From Synergistaceae bacterium (GTDB taxonomy: Bacteria; Synergistota; Synergistia; Synergistales; Synergistaceae): DNA of 9,805 nucleotides. The position numbers and the translations under genes are program-made. Every line of letters starts with the position of its first letter. Position 1 is the first letter of the stretch. A model generated the notes under the pieces. The model was given only the letters and a program-made list of their open reading frames with translations, was not told the DNA's origin and did not search any database. Below are positions 1 to 6,379 of the stretch, in pieces. Location of the stretch: assembly GCA_012727545.1 (NCBI GenBank), contig JAAYHA010000223.1, forward strand, positions 1-9,805, in the 5' to 3' direction.

Positions 1-870
1 CCCGGCTCTGGGAAGACACTTCTGGCAAGGGCACTCAAGGGGATACTTCCGCCCCTTTCCGACCCGGAGCTTATGGAGGTACTTCTTCTAAGAAGCACCG
101 TGGGGAATTCTATATCAGCCGTCAGAGAGAGACCTTTCAGGTCAGTCCACCACACAGCAAGTGCTGTAGCCCTCTGCGGCGGAGGGAGCACACTCAGGCC
201 GGGCGAGATAAGCCTGGCATCAAGAGGTGTGCTCTTCCTTGACGAGTTTCCCGAGTTCACAAGGGATGTACTGGAAGCTCTCAGGCAGCCGCTTGAGGAT
301 GGACAGATAACTGTAAGCCGAGCTTCGGGCAGCGTTGTATATCCTGCAAAGGTCCTGATGGTCGCAGCCTGCAATCCATGTCCCTGCGGTTTTGCGGGAG
401 ACCCCATTGAACACTGTACATGTTCTCCATCGGCTTTAGACAGGTACAGAAGGCGCCTCTCAGGCCCAATTCTGGACAGGATAGACCTTCATATTTCCAT
501 ACCCAGGCTTATGCCTGAAGAGCTCGTCTCTCTTGAGGGAAAGTGCGGAGAGAGCAGTGCAGAAGTTGCTGAAAGGGTACGGGCCGCCAGGGAGATACAG
601 GTAAAGCGTTGGTCCGGGTATGGGATAGGATCAAATTCAGAGATCCCTGAAAAACTGCTTAGAAGGAAGATATTACTGACACCTGAGGTCAAAAGTTTTC
701 TGCTGAGGGCACTTAACCGTGTAAGGCTTTCAGGAAGAGGGCTTTCCAGGGTGCTCAAAGTCTCCAGAACAATTGCCGATCTTGCCGGATCAGAAGAGAT
801 AAAGCTTGAACATGTTGCAGAGGCTCTGAGCTACCGGGAAGGGGAAGCACTCTCTTGGATGAAAATATAA
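1..870 (+). CDS. comM: ComM/YifB-family Mg-chelatase-like AAA+ ATPase, 5' partial
   Basis: This is the C-terminal 289 residues of a ComM (YifB) family AAA+ ATPase. The family acts as a hexameric helicase promoting branch migration during natural transformation. The reading frame is open from base 1 and begins inside the Walker A loop (PGSGKT). Family members are about 505 residues, so roughly 215 N-terminal residues, including the Lon-protease-like domain, lie outside the window. In fragment numbering, Walker B is LFLDEF with D81 and E82. A cysteine cluster typical of the family follows (C124, C127, C129, then C139 and C141 in HCTCSPSALDRY), next to the RRRLSGPILDRIDL segment that carries the arginine-rich sensor region. 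The C-terminal Mg_chelatase_C helical domain fills residues about 190-289. An ATG at 73 is internal and is not the start. The gene overlaps dprA by 16 bases, consistent with co-transcription and a DNA-processing role. Family membership is very secure; a role in transformation here is inferred. Confidence 0.95.
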   Translation, partial: PGSGKTLLARALKGILPPLSDPELMEVLLLRSTVGNSISAVRERPFRSVHHTASAVALCGGGSTLRPGEISLASRGVLFLDEFPEFTRDVLEALRQPLEDGQITVSRASGSVVYPAKVLMVAACNPCPCGFAGDPIEHCTCSPSALDRYRRRLSGPILDRIDLHISIPRLMPEELVSLEGKCGESSAEVAERVRAAREIQVKRWSGYGIGSNSEIPEKLLRRKILLTPEVKSFLLRALNRVRLSGRGLSRVLKVSRTIADLAGSEEIKLEHVAEALSYREGEALSWMKI

Positions 871-1952
871 AGACGCTTCTTCTCCTTAACGGCCTTGAGG
901 GCCAGGGAAGAAAATTGTGGTTTGCCCTAAAAAGAGGACAGATCTCCATGGACGAGCTTTGGAAGTGCAACTCAAAACTTTTTACAGAGCTCGGGATCAC
1001 AGAACGGGCTGCTGTCGCTCTCAAAACAAAAATTGACATGAAATGGGCCGAAAGAGAGATCGAAAAATGCCTGAAGCTTGGAATAAGGGCAGTCGGAATA
1101 GATGACGGGGATTACCCTGCAAAGCTGAAAGACCTTAAGGATCCTCCTCTGGTGCTTTACTGGCACGGAAGCGAAAAAAAGATGCCCCATCGGTGTATAG
1201 CGGCAGTAGGGACAAGAAGGGCAAGTACATACGGAAGAAGAATAGCTCAAAGGATAGGCGAATATTGCGCATATGCAGGAATAGCACTAATAAGCGGAGG
1301 AGCGTCAGGTATAGACGGGAACGCACACATGGGGACCTGTACATCTGGAGGAAAAACATTTGCAATATTCGGCACGGGAGCAGATATATATTTCCCAAGG
1401 TCAAATGCGAACCTCTTCAGGGATATCATGGAGTGCGGTGCACTCATATCCGAATTTCCGATCGGCAGCCAGGGAGAACAGTGGCATTTTCCAAAAAGAA
1501 ACAGGATAGTAGCAGCTCTCTCTTCAAAGCTGGTAGTCGTCGAAGCTCCTCTAAAAAGCGGGGCTATGATAACCGCAGGAATTGCGGCAGAACTTGGACG
1601 TGAAGTATGGGCGGTTCCCGGAAGGATAGACGAAGGAATGGCATACGGAAGCAACAAACTTATTTTTGAAGGGGCCTACCCTCTTATCGATCTGAAGGAT
1701 TTTTTTGAGACAGGTGCATCTGCTCCCTTTTCAAATAAAGATAGATTGGCAGATCCTGTGCAGGACGTTGACCTTTCACGTGAAGAAGAGGAGATATTAA
1801 AGGTTTTAAGGATTGGCGGAGGGCAGACGGTTGACAACATAGCTCTTGAGGTTAAAATGAGCGCCGCCGACATTTTAAAAACAATTGCAATTTTGTCTGC
1901 AAAGGGAATAATATGTTCTTCGGGCTCAGGCCGGTATAGCGTAAATGTTTGA
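855..1952 (+). CDS. dprA: DNA-processing protein DprA (Smf)
   Basis: A 365-residue DprA/Smf protein, the usual length. DprA binds incoming single-stranded DNA in the cytoplasm and loads RecA onto it during transformation. Three parts are visible. Residues about 1-60 form a helical N-terminal region. A Rossmann-like DprA fold follows (residues about 75-290), starting at GDYPAKLKDLKDPP and carrying GTRRAS (from G119), SGGASGIDGNAH (from S147), LISEFPIGS, FPKRNRIVA and KSGAMITA. The C-terminus is a winged-helix-like domain (about 310-365, EEEILKVLRIGG to GRYSV) of the type that contacts partners or DNA. The start is a TTG at 855, supported by a purine-rich GGGAAGGGGAAG at 837-848 about 6-8 bases upstream and by alignment of MDENIKTLLLLNGL with the family N-terminus. 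It overlaps the end of comM, so translational coupling is likely. The identity is secure; the exact start is good but not certain. Confidence 0.96.
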   Translation: MDENIKTLLLLNGLEGQGRKLWFALKRGQISMDELWKCNSKLFTELGITERAAVALKTKIDMKWAEREIEKCLKLGIRAVGIDDGDYPAKLKDLKDPPLVLYWHGSEKKMPHRCIAAVGTRRASTYGRRIAQRIGEYCAYAGIALISGGASGIDGNAHMGTCTSGGKTFAIFGTGADIYFPRSNANLFRDIMECGALISEFPIGSQGEQWHFPKRNRIVAALSSKLVVVEAPLKSGAMITAGIAAELGREVWAVPGRIDEGMAYGSNKLIFEGAYPLIDLKDFFETGASAPFSNKDRLADPVQDVDLSREEEEILKVLRIGGGQTVDNIALEVKMSAADILKTIAILSAKGIICSSGSGRYSVNV

Positions 1953-1966
1953 AAGAGGTGTAATTA

Positions 1967-4234
1967 ATGGCGACTGTTAAAGGAACTAAAAAAAAGACGA
2001 CTGACGAAGCTGCTGAGAAGAAAACCAAAACCACAAAATCAGCTGCCAAAAAGAAGACTGATAAAACTGCGGAAGAAAAGACTAAAACGGGCGCCAAAAC
2101 AGTAAAAAAGAAAACATCTCCTAAAGCTGCGAAAAAAACTGTATCCAAAAAGCCTTCTTCCAAAGTGAATGGCAAACAGAATTTCAAACAGTATGAGGGA
2201 AAGACCCTTGTAGTCGTAGAATCCCCGGCAAAGGCCAAAACACTGGAAAAGATATTGGGAAGCGGATACAAGGTGCTTGCAAGCGTAGGGCATGTTAGGG
2301 ACCTACCCAAGGGCCGGCTGGCAATAGATATCGACAATGATTTTGAACCGGATTACATTCAGGTCAGGGGCAAAGCAGACCTGATACGCGGTCTCAAAGG
2401 GGCATCCCAGGTCAGCAAAAAGACCCTTCTTGCATCTGACCCCGACCGTGAGGGAGAGGCCATAGCCTGGCACCTGGCCTCTTTGCTCGACATAGATCCT
2501 AAGTCGGAATGCAGGATAAGGATGCAGGAGATAACGGAGCATGGAGTCACTGATGCTGTAAAAGACCCTGATGCCATAGACATTGACAAAGTTGACGCGC
2601 AGCAGGCCCGACGCGTACTTGACAGGCTGGTGGGTTATCAGCTGAGCCCCCTCCTGTGGAACAAAGTTAAGCGCGGCCTCTCTGCGGGAAGGGTCCAGTC
2701 AGTGGCGCTCAGGATAATCTGTGAGCGCGAGGATGAGATAGACAAATTCATCCCCGAAGAGTACTGGCTGATAGATGTTGAAAGCAGCAGTACGGACGGA
2801 AAGAGAAAATACAAGCTCAGGGCAGATAAGTATCAGGGGAAACCGCTCTCTGTACATGACGAAAAAGAGGCTGAAAAAGTCGAAAAAGAGTTAAATAATG
2901 CGGTTCTCAAGGTGGATGAATTCAGGACAAAAGAGAGTCCAAAGGCTGCACTTCCGCCCTTCAAGACCAGCACACTCCAGCAGGAGGCATCCAGAAGATG
3001 CGGTTTCGCACCGGGCAGGACGATGCGGATAGCACAGTCCTTATACGAGGGTGTGGAAATCCCCGGAAGAGGACCGGTCGGGCTCATAACATACATGCGT
3101 ACAGACAGCCTGAGGATATCTCCCGAGGCAGTCGAATCATCAAAAAAATTCATTCTTGACAACTACGGCAGTAAATATTTGCCAAAAGGCACAAACGCCT
3201 ATGCTTCAAAGGCGAGATCCCAGGACGCCCATGAAGCTATCAGGGCGACAGACCCGTTTATAACTCCTGCATCCGTAAAAGACTGTCTTACACCGGAGCA
3301 GTACAGACTTTACGATCTAATATGGAGCCGTTTCATAGCAAGCCAGATGGCGCCTGCGATAATTGCAAGGACAACTCTGATATGCGTAAGCGGAGATTAT
3401 TCTCTCAAGCAGTCAGGCGCGGTAGTCGTATTTGACGGATGGGGGAAGGTCTTTCCTCTGGGAGTCAAGGATGCAGACATGAAACCGGCAGTAGAAGGGG
3501 AGACTCTTCTTATCGACAAGATAATAAAAGATCAGCGCTTCACACAGCCGCCTTCAAGGTACACAGAGGCAGGCCTTGTCAAGGCGCTTGAAGAAAAAGG
3601 CATAGGAAGGCCTTCGACCTACGCAGCGATAATCAACACTCTCTCGGTAAGGAACTATGTAGACCGGGGAGAAGAAGACAAAAAACTCATCCCGACAAAA
3701 TTGGGGAGGCTTGTAAATACCTTTCTTATTAAGTATTTCTCAAGCCTCATAAACGTAGATTTCACTGCGATGATGGAAGATGAGCTTGACCAGATAGAGG
3801 CAGGAGAACTTCCCTGGAGGAAAGTGGTAGGAGAGTTCTGGGGAGGATTCAAACCGGTACTTGACGACGTATCAGCCCACGCAGAGAACATGAGACCTGA
3901 ACCCGAGCTGGTAGGTGAACCCTGTCCGGAATGCGGCAAAGATCTTCTTGTCAAAAGCGGAAGATTCGGAGAATTCATCGCCTGTTCCGGATATCCCGAA
4001 TGTAAATATACAAGGAACATTGTCAGGACGACCGGGATCAAATGCCCCAAATGCGGGGAGGGCGAACTTGTCAGAAGGCGTGCTGCCAAAGGAAAGGTCA
4101 AGGGAAGAATGTTTTACGGCTGCACGAGGTATCCTGATTGCGACTTCATATCCTGGAAAAAGCCCGGAACCGAAAATCAGGAACAAACAGTTACAGATCC
4201 CACAGAAGTTGAAAATGCAGAGACAGACATGTAA
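1967..4234 (+). CDS. topA: DNA topoisomerase I (type IA) with lysine-rich N-terminal tail
   Basis: A 755-residue type IA topoisomerase, which relaxes negative supercoils by transient cleavage of one strand. Residues 1-78 are a low-complexity Lys/Thr/Ala tail with 26 lysines. The Toprim domain begins at K79 (TLVVVESPAKAKTLEKILG, catalytic Glu85) and has the acidic motif DPDREGE (D158, D160, E162). RVLDRLVGYQLSPLLW and GLSAGRVQSVALRI mark the core, and the active-site tyrosine is Y376 in GLITYMRTDSLRIS. The C-terminus carries two tetra-cysteine zinc ribbons, starting at C653 (CPECGKDLL ... CSGYPEC) and C693 (CPKCGEGEL ... CTRYPDC). The ATG at 1967 has GAGGTG at 1955-1960, 6 bases upstream, which supports the long-tail start. 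The gene sits 14 bases after dprA and overlaps trmFO by 20 bases. The basic tail resembles histone H1-type tails and probably adds non-specific DNA binding; this is an inference. Confidence 0.97.
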   Translation: MATVKGTKKKTTDEAAEKKTKTTKSAAKKKTDKTAEEKTKTGAKTVKKKTSPKAAKKTVSKKPSSKVNGKQNFKQYEGKTLVVVESPAKAKTLEKILGSGYKVLASVGHVRDLPKGRLAIDIDNDFEPDYIQVRGKADLIRGLKGASQVSKKTLLASDPDREGEAIAWHLASLLDIDPKSECRIRMQEITEHGVTDAVKDPDAIDIDKVDAQQARRVLDRLVGYQLSPLLWNKVKRGLSAGRVQSVALRIICEREDEIDKFIPEEYWLIDVESSSTDGKRKYKLRADKYQGKPLSVHDEKEAEKVEKELNNAVLKVDEFRTKESPKAALPPFKTSTLQQEASRRCGFAPGRTMRIAQSLYEGVEIPGRGPVGLITYMRTDSLRISPEAVESSKKFILDNYGSKYLPKGTNAYASKARSQDAHEAIRATDPFITPASVKDCLTPEQYRLYDLIWSRFIASQMAPAIIARTTLICVSGDYSLKQSGAVVVFDGWGKVFPLGVKDADMKPAVEGETLLIDKIIKDQRFTQPPSRYTEAGLVKALEEKGIGRPSTYAAIINTLSVRNYVDRGEEDKKLIPTKLGRLVNTFLIKYFSSLINVDFTAMMEDELDQIEAGELPWRKVVGEFWGGFKPVLDDVSAHAENMRPEPELVGEPCPECGKDLLVKSGRFGEFIACSGYPECKYTRNIVRTTGIKCPKCGEGELVRRRAAKGKVKGRMFYGCTRYPDCDFISWKKPGTENQEQTVTDPTEVENAETDM

Positions 4235-5561
4235 AAAGATAACGATAACAGGTGGAGGCCTCTCCGGTTCAGAGGCAGCCTGGCAGCTTGCACAACGAGG
4301 GTTTTCTGTCAGGCTGCATGAGATGCGGCCCCAAAAAAAGACCCCTGCACATGAGACTGCTTTTCTTGGCGAGCTGGTGTGCAGCAACTCATTCGGTGGG
4401 GAAAAACCGACAACTTCTGCCGGAATACTTAAATCAGAATTAAGCCTTTTGGGCAGCCTCATAATGGAATGTGCCCAAAAAAGCAGAGTCCCTGCAGGAA
4501 ATGCACTTGCTGTAGACAGGGAGGTCTTTTCACGTCTTGTTGATTCGGCTGTTTTATCCCACCCCAACATAGAGGTAATAAGGGAAGAGATGACCGAACT
4601 GCCTGAAGGACCCTCAATTATCGCAACAGGACCGCTGACGAGTGATGAGTTTGCTGAGAGTCTCAAAAAACTGGTTGGCAAGGACTTCCTCTATTTTTAC
4701 GACGCTGTCGCCCCGATAGTCACACTTGAAAGCGTAGATCCCAATTATTCATTCAGGGGAAACAGATACGGAGAGAGTGGAGATTACATAAACTGCCCAA
4801 TGGACGAAGATGCCTACCGCGCCTTCTGGGAGGCGCTGGTAAACGCTGAGACTGCTCAAAAGCATAGCTTCGAAAACGAGGAAATGCGGCACTTTGAAGG
4901 CTGCCTTCCTGTGGAAGTGATCGCCAAGAGGGGAGAAAAGACCCTCCTGTTTGGTCCGCTCAGGCCTGTAGGCTTCACGGATGAAAAAAGCGGAAGAGAG
5001 TATTGTGCAGTAGTGCAGCTGCGTCAGGACAACGAAGAGGGGACTCTTTACAACATGGTCGGCTTCCAGACCAACCTCAAGTGGGGCGAACAGGAGAGAG
5101 TCTTCCGAATGATACCCGCGCTCAGAAATGCTGAGTTCGTCCGTAAGGGAGTAATGCACAGGAACCTGTTTGTATGTGCACCTACTGTCCTCGACGGATA
5201 CCTCAGACCCGCAGGAAAAGAGGATATCTTTCTGGCAGGACAGATCACCGGTGTTGAGGGATATCTTGAAAGCACCGCAATGGGTCTCGCATCCGCACTA
5301 TTCATGACAGCGCAGCTCAAAGATCTTCCCATGCCGGATTTCCCGCTTGAGACCGCAATAGGGTCACTTCTGAATTACCTTAGGACCGCCATTCCAAAAA
5401 CTTTCCAGCCAATGAACGTAAATCTCGGAATATTCCCAAAACTTGATGGAAAGAAAATCAAAAAGCGCACCGAACGGTGCGAAGCATATCATGAGAGAGC
5501 GATGGCTGCGATGAGTAAGTTTATCGCAGAGCAAGGAGAATTATTTACCGTCGATAAGTAA
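4215..5561 (+). CDS. trmFO: Folate/FAD-dependent tRNA (uracil-54-C5)-methyltransferase TrmFO
   Basis: A 448-residue TrmFO (formerly Gid), close to the usual 435-450. The enzyme makes m5U54 in the tRNA T-loop using methylenetetrahydrofolate as carbon donor and reduced FAD. The N-terminus shows the FAD-binding glycine motif GGGLSGSEAAWQLA (G13-G18). HETAFLGELVCSNSF holds C56, and FEGCLPVEVIAKRG holds C230; these match the two cysteines known to matter in Bacillus TrmFO. LLFGPLRPVGF and FLAGQITGVEGYLEST are family signatures in the second half. The frame is open upstream into topA, but homology begins at KKITITGGG, so the start is taken as the ATG at 4215 with a modest AGAAG at 4204-4208; an in-frame TTG at 4209 is the alternative. 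The 20-base overlap with topA suggests translational coupling. No terminator is seen directly after the stop; the composite repeat begins about 20 bases on. Confidence 0.95.
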   Translation: MQRQTCKKITITGGGLSGSEAAWQLAQRGFSVRLHEMRPQKKTPAHETAFLGELVCSNSFGGEKPTTSAGILKSELSLLGSLIMECAQKSRVPAGNALAVDREVFSRLVDSAVLSHPNIEVIREEMTELPEGPSIIATGPLTSDEFAESLKKLVGKDFLYFYDAVAPIVTLESVDPNYSFRGNRYGESGDYINCPMDEDAYRAFWEALVNAETAQKHSFENEEMRHFEGCLPVEVIAKRGEKTLLFGPLRPVGFTDEKSGREYCAVVQLRQDNEEGTLYNMVGFQTNLKWGEQERVFRMIPALRNAEFVRKGVMHRNLFVCAPTVLDGYLRPAGKEDIFLAGQITGVEGYLESTAMGLASALFMTAQLKDLPMPDFPLETAIGSLLNYLRTAIPKTFQPMNVNLGIFPKLDGKKIKKRTERCEAYHERAMAAMSKFIAEQGELFTVDK

Positions 5562-5589
5562 CCTTTAATGGCGAGCAGTCGTGAAGACT

Positions 5590-5681
5590 GGCAAGCAATT
5601 GGCAAGCGTAGGCAAGCAGTTGGCAAGCGGTTGGAAGGGCGGTCAAACAGTAGTCAAACAATTGTCAAACAGTGGTCAAAC
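5590..5681 (+). repeat. Outer left iterons: four GGCAAGC then four GTCAAAC, 10-11 bp period
   Basis: GGCAAGC occurs at 5590, 5601, 5611 and 5622. GTCAAAC occurs at 5642, 5653, 5664 and 5675. Spacing is 10 or 11 bases within each set, with 3-4 base linkers such as AATT, AGTA and AGTG. The period is close to one helical turn, as in protein-binding iterons. The AATT linker is reused in both blocks although the heptamer differs. A related GTGAAGA lies at 5581. No protein that binds it can be named from the sequence. Confidence 0.9.
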
Positions 5682-5707
5682 GGTCGTAGGGACCAAGGGG
5701 CAGGGGC

Positions 5708-5814
5708 GGAGAATTGCGGCGTAGGTAATGCCGCGGAGAATTCGCGACGTACGTCGCTGGGGAATTTGCTCGCTTCGCATCGCGGTGAAGTGCGGCCAAA
5801 GGCCGCGGAGGTTC
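5708..5814 (+). repeat. Left array of about 25-bp hairpin units with GGAGAATT core
   Basis: GGAGAATT occurs at 5708 and 5735, and related forms at 5759 (GGGGAATT), 5784 (GGTGAAGT) and 5807 (GGAGGTTC), spaced 27, 24, 25 and 23 bases. Most cores are followed by a different self-complementary stretch: GCGGC/GCCGC (5716-5720 with 5730-5734), a perfect 14-bp palindrome GCGACGTACGTCGC (5744-5757), and GCGGCC-AAA-GGCCGC (5792-5806). The unit at 5765-5783 has only weak pairing but is the one shared nearly verbatim with the right arm. Conserved spacers with varied but still paired stems suggest that structure, not sequence, is kept. Confidence 0.85.
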
Positions 5815-5928
5815 AAAATCACAGTCGATACGGTAACTGTTCCTTCTCTCCGTCGTTCCCTGCATTGGCCCCCTCCCCGTCTCCCCGGTATGGGGGGGTT
5901 GAGCCGGGATCCGAGTCTGGCCCCCCTC

Positions 5929-6046
5929 CGTCGTTCCCGAATGATCCAATCGGGAATCCAGGGGCTTTGGGTTTAGGGTCCATAAATTCAGTTATAGCAA
6001 TAATCCAGAGACACTGGATCCCCGATTGGATCATTCGGGGACGACG
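5929..6046. repeat. Inner inverted pair of 33-bp palindromic units around a 52-bp core
   Basis: The arms 5929-5961 and 6014-6046 are reverse complements apart from two positions. Each arm is itself a hairpin: TTCCCGA pairs with TCGGGAA in the left arm, and TCCCCGA with TCGGGGA in the right arm (as read on the minus strand). The two differences are therefore a compensatory T-A to C-G change within the same base pair. The unit resembles the widespread dispersed repeats that carry CGTCATTCCCG ... CGGGAATCCAG, such as dRS3-type elements; that likeness is from memory. A 13-base direct repeat, CTCCGTCGTTCCC, occurs at 5848-5860 and 5926-5938, suggesting a third, decayed copy on the left. Confidence 0.9.
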
Positions 6047-6090
6047 ATATAAAAAAGACTTTCATTCACCGCCGAGTGGGTCTTCCGGCA

Positions 6091-6176
6091 AATTCCCCGC
6101 GATGCGAAGCGGGCAAATTCTCAAGCGGCCGAAGGACGCAAATTCTCCGCAGCATGATCCTTGCTGCAAATTCTCC
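6091..6176 (-). repeat. Right array of 25-28 bp hairpin units, inverted copy of the left array
   Basis: The complementary cores AATTCCCC or AATTCTCC (AATTCTCA once) occur at 6091, 6116, 6141 and 6169, spaced 25, 25 and 28 bases. Between them are CCCGC/GCGGG (6096-6100 with 6109-6113), an imperfect stem at about 6125-6139, and GCAGCA/TGCTGC (6149-6154 with 6162-6167, 7-base loop). The segment 6097-6119 is the near-exact reverse complement of 5762-5785, tying the two arms together. The other hairpins differ in sequence between arms. Confidence 0.85.
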
Positions 6177-6201
6177 GAACCTGCCCTTGCCCCCTACGAC
6201 A

Positions 6202-6255
6202 GCTTCACTATTGTTTCACGCGACATGTTTGGTCGCAGTTTCACAATTGCTTCAC
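6202..6255 (-). repeat. Outer right iterons, inverted: GTGAARC copies plus a hairpin
   Basis: Read on the minus strand, GTGAAGC or GTGAAAC occurs at 6249-6255, 6238-6244, 6213-6219 and 6202-6208. The two pairs have an 11-base period, and AATT or AATA linkers match those of the left array. A hairpin (GCGAC at 6220-6224 with GTCGC at 6232-6236, 7-base loop) sits between the pairs. The heptamer differs from the left arm at one or two positions, while the linkers and order are kept. This makes it the degenerate mirror image of the left iterons. Confidence 0.85.
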
Positions 6256-6344
6256 GCAGGATGAGGCCGAACCCTGGCTCCTCCTGCATTTTCGGCTAAA
6301 TAGTAAACAAATGCACGTATCTTGTGAATTTTCTTAAAATTTGC

Positions 6345-6372
6345 TTGAAATTTCAACTCTACATGCTAGAAT
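6345..6372 (+). promoter_or_regulatory. Promoter for xerC (-35 TTGAAA, -10 TAGAAT)
   Basis: TTGAAA at 6345-6350 and TAGAAT at 6367-6372 are separated by 16 bases and lie in AT-rich DNA, just after the GC-rich composite repeat. The expected transcription start is at about 6378-6380, on or beside the xerC ATG at 6380. The geometry matches a sigma-70 promoter and implies a leaderless or nearly leaderless mRNA. It is a visual call; TTG at 6341 as an alternative start would overlap the promoter itself. Confidence 0.6.
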
Positions 6373-6379
6373 ACCATTC

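Larger units (their letters stand above)
5562..6340. repeat. Composite palindromic intergenic repeat region, no credible gene
   Basis: A stretch of about 780 bases between trmFO and xerC whose two halves mirror each other in three layers. The outer layer is 11-bp iterons (5590-5681 and 6202-6255). The middle layer is arrays of about 25-bp units, each a GGAGAATT-like core plus a small hairpin (5708-5814 and, inverted, 6091-6176). The inner layer is an inverted pair of 33-bp palindromic units (5929-5961 and 6014-6046) around a 52-bp core. The layers join at matching sequences: GTCGTAGGG at 5684-5692 recurs as its complement at 6192-6200. A left-half GC-rich insert with C and G runs (5860-5927) has no obvious mirror. 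Open frames here are repeat-encoded and resemble no protein I know. The last 40 bases (6301-6340) are AT-rich promoter-upstream DNA. It could be a non-autonomous mobile element, a BIME-like mosaic, or a structured RNA or DNA locus. Confidence 0.85.

Noticed and set aside
1135..1657. Minus-strand and alternative-frame open frames over dprA
   Set aside because: They lie opposite or out of frame with a well-conserved dprA, lack ribosome binding sites and show no family motifs.
1988..1996. A8 run followed by G near the start of topA as a possible slippage or frameshift site
   Set aside because: It encodes consecutive lysines of a Lys-rich tail. No stimulatory hairpin or useful alternative frame is apparent.
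3915..4214. Upstream in-frame extension of trmFO by 100 codons inside topA
   Set aside because: Those codons overlap the topA zinc-ribbon region, which is clearly coding in its own frame; TrmFO homology begins just after 4215.
5590..5681. Possible CRISPR array
   Set aside because: Repeats are 7 bases with 3-4 base linkers and no spacers of CRISPR size; no cas genes are present.
6266..6296. GCCGAA/TTCGGC inverted repeat as a terminator
   Set aside because: The stem is only 6 bp with a 19-base loop and no U-run follows; it is likely a chance or a boundary feature of the composite repeat.
5568..6299. Open frame of 243 codons across the trmFO-xerC gap
   Set aside because: It is made of the iterons and hairpin repeats, has no family-like motif and no ribosome binding site, and other frames through the same repeats are open too.
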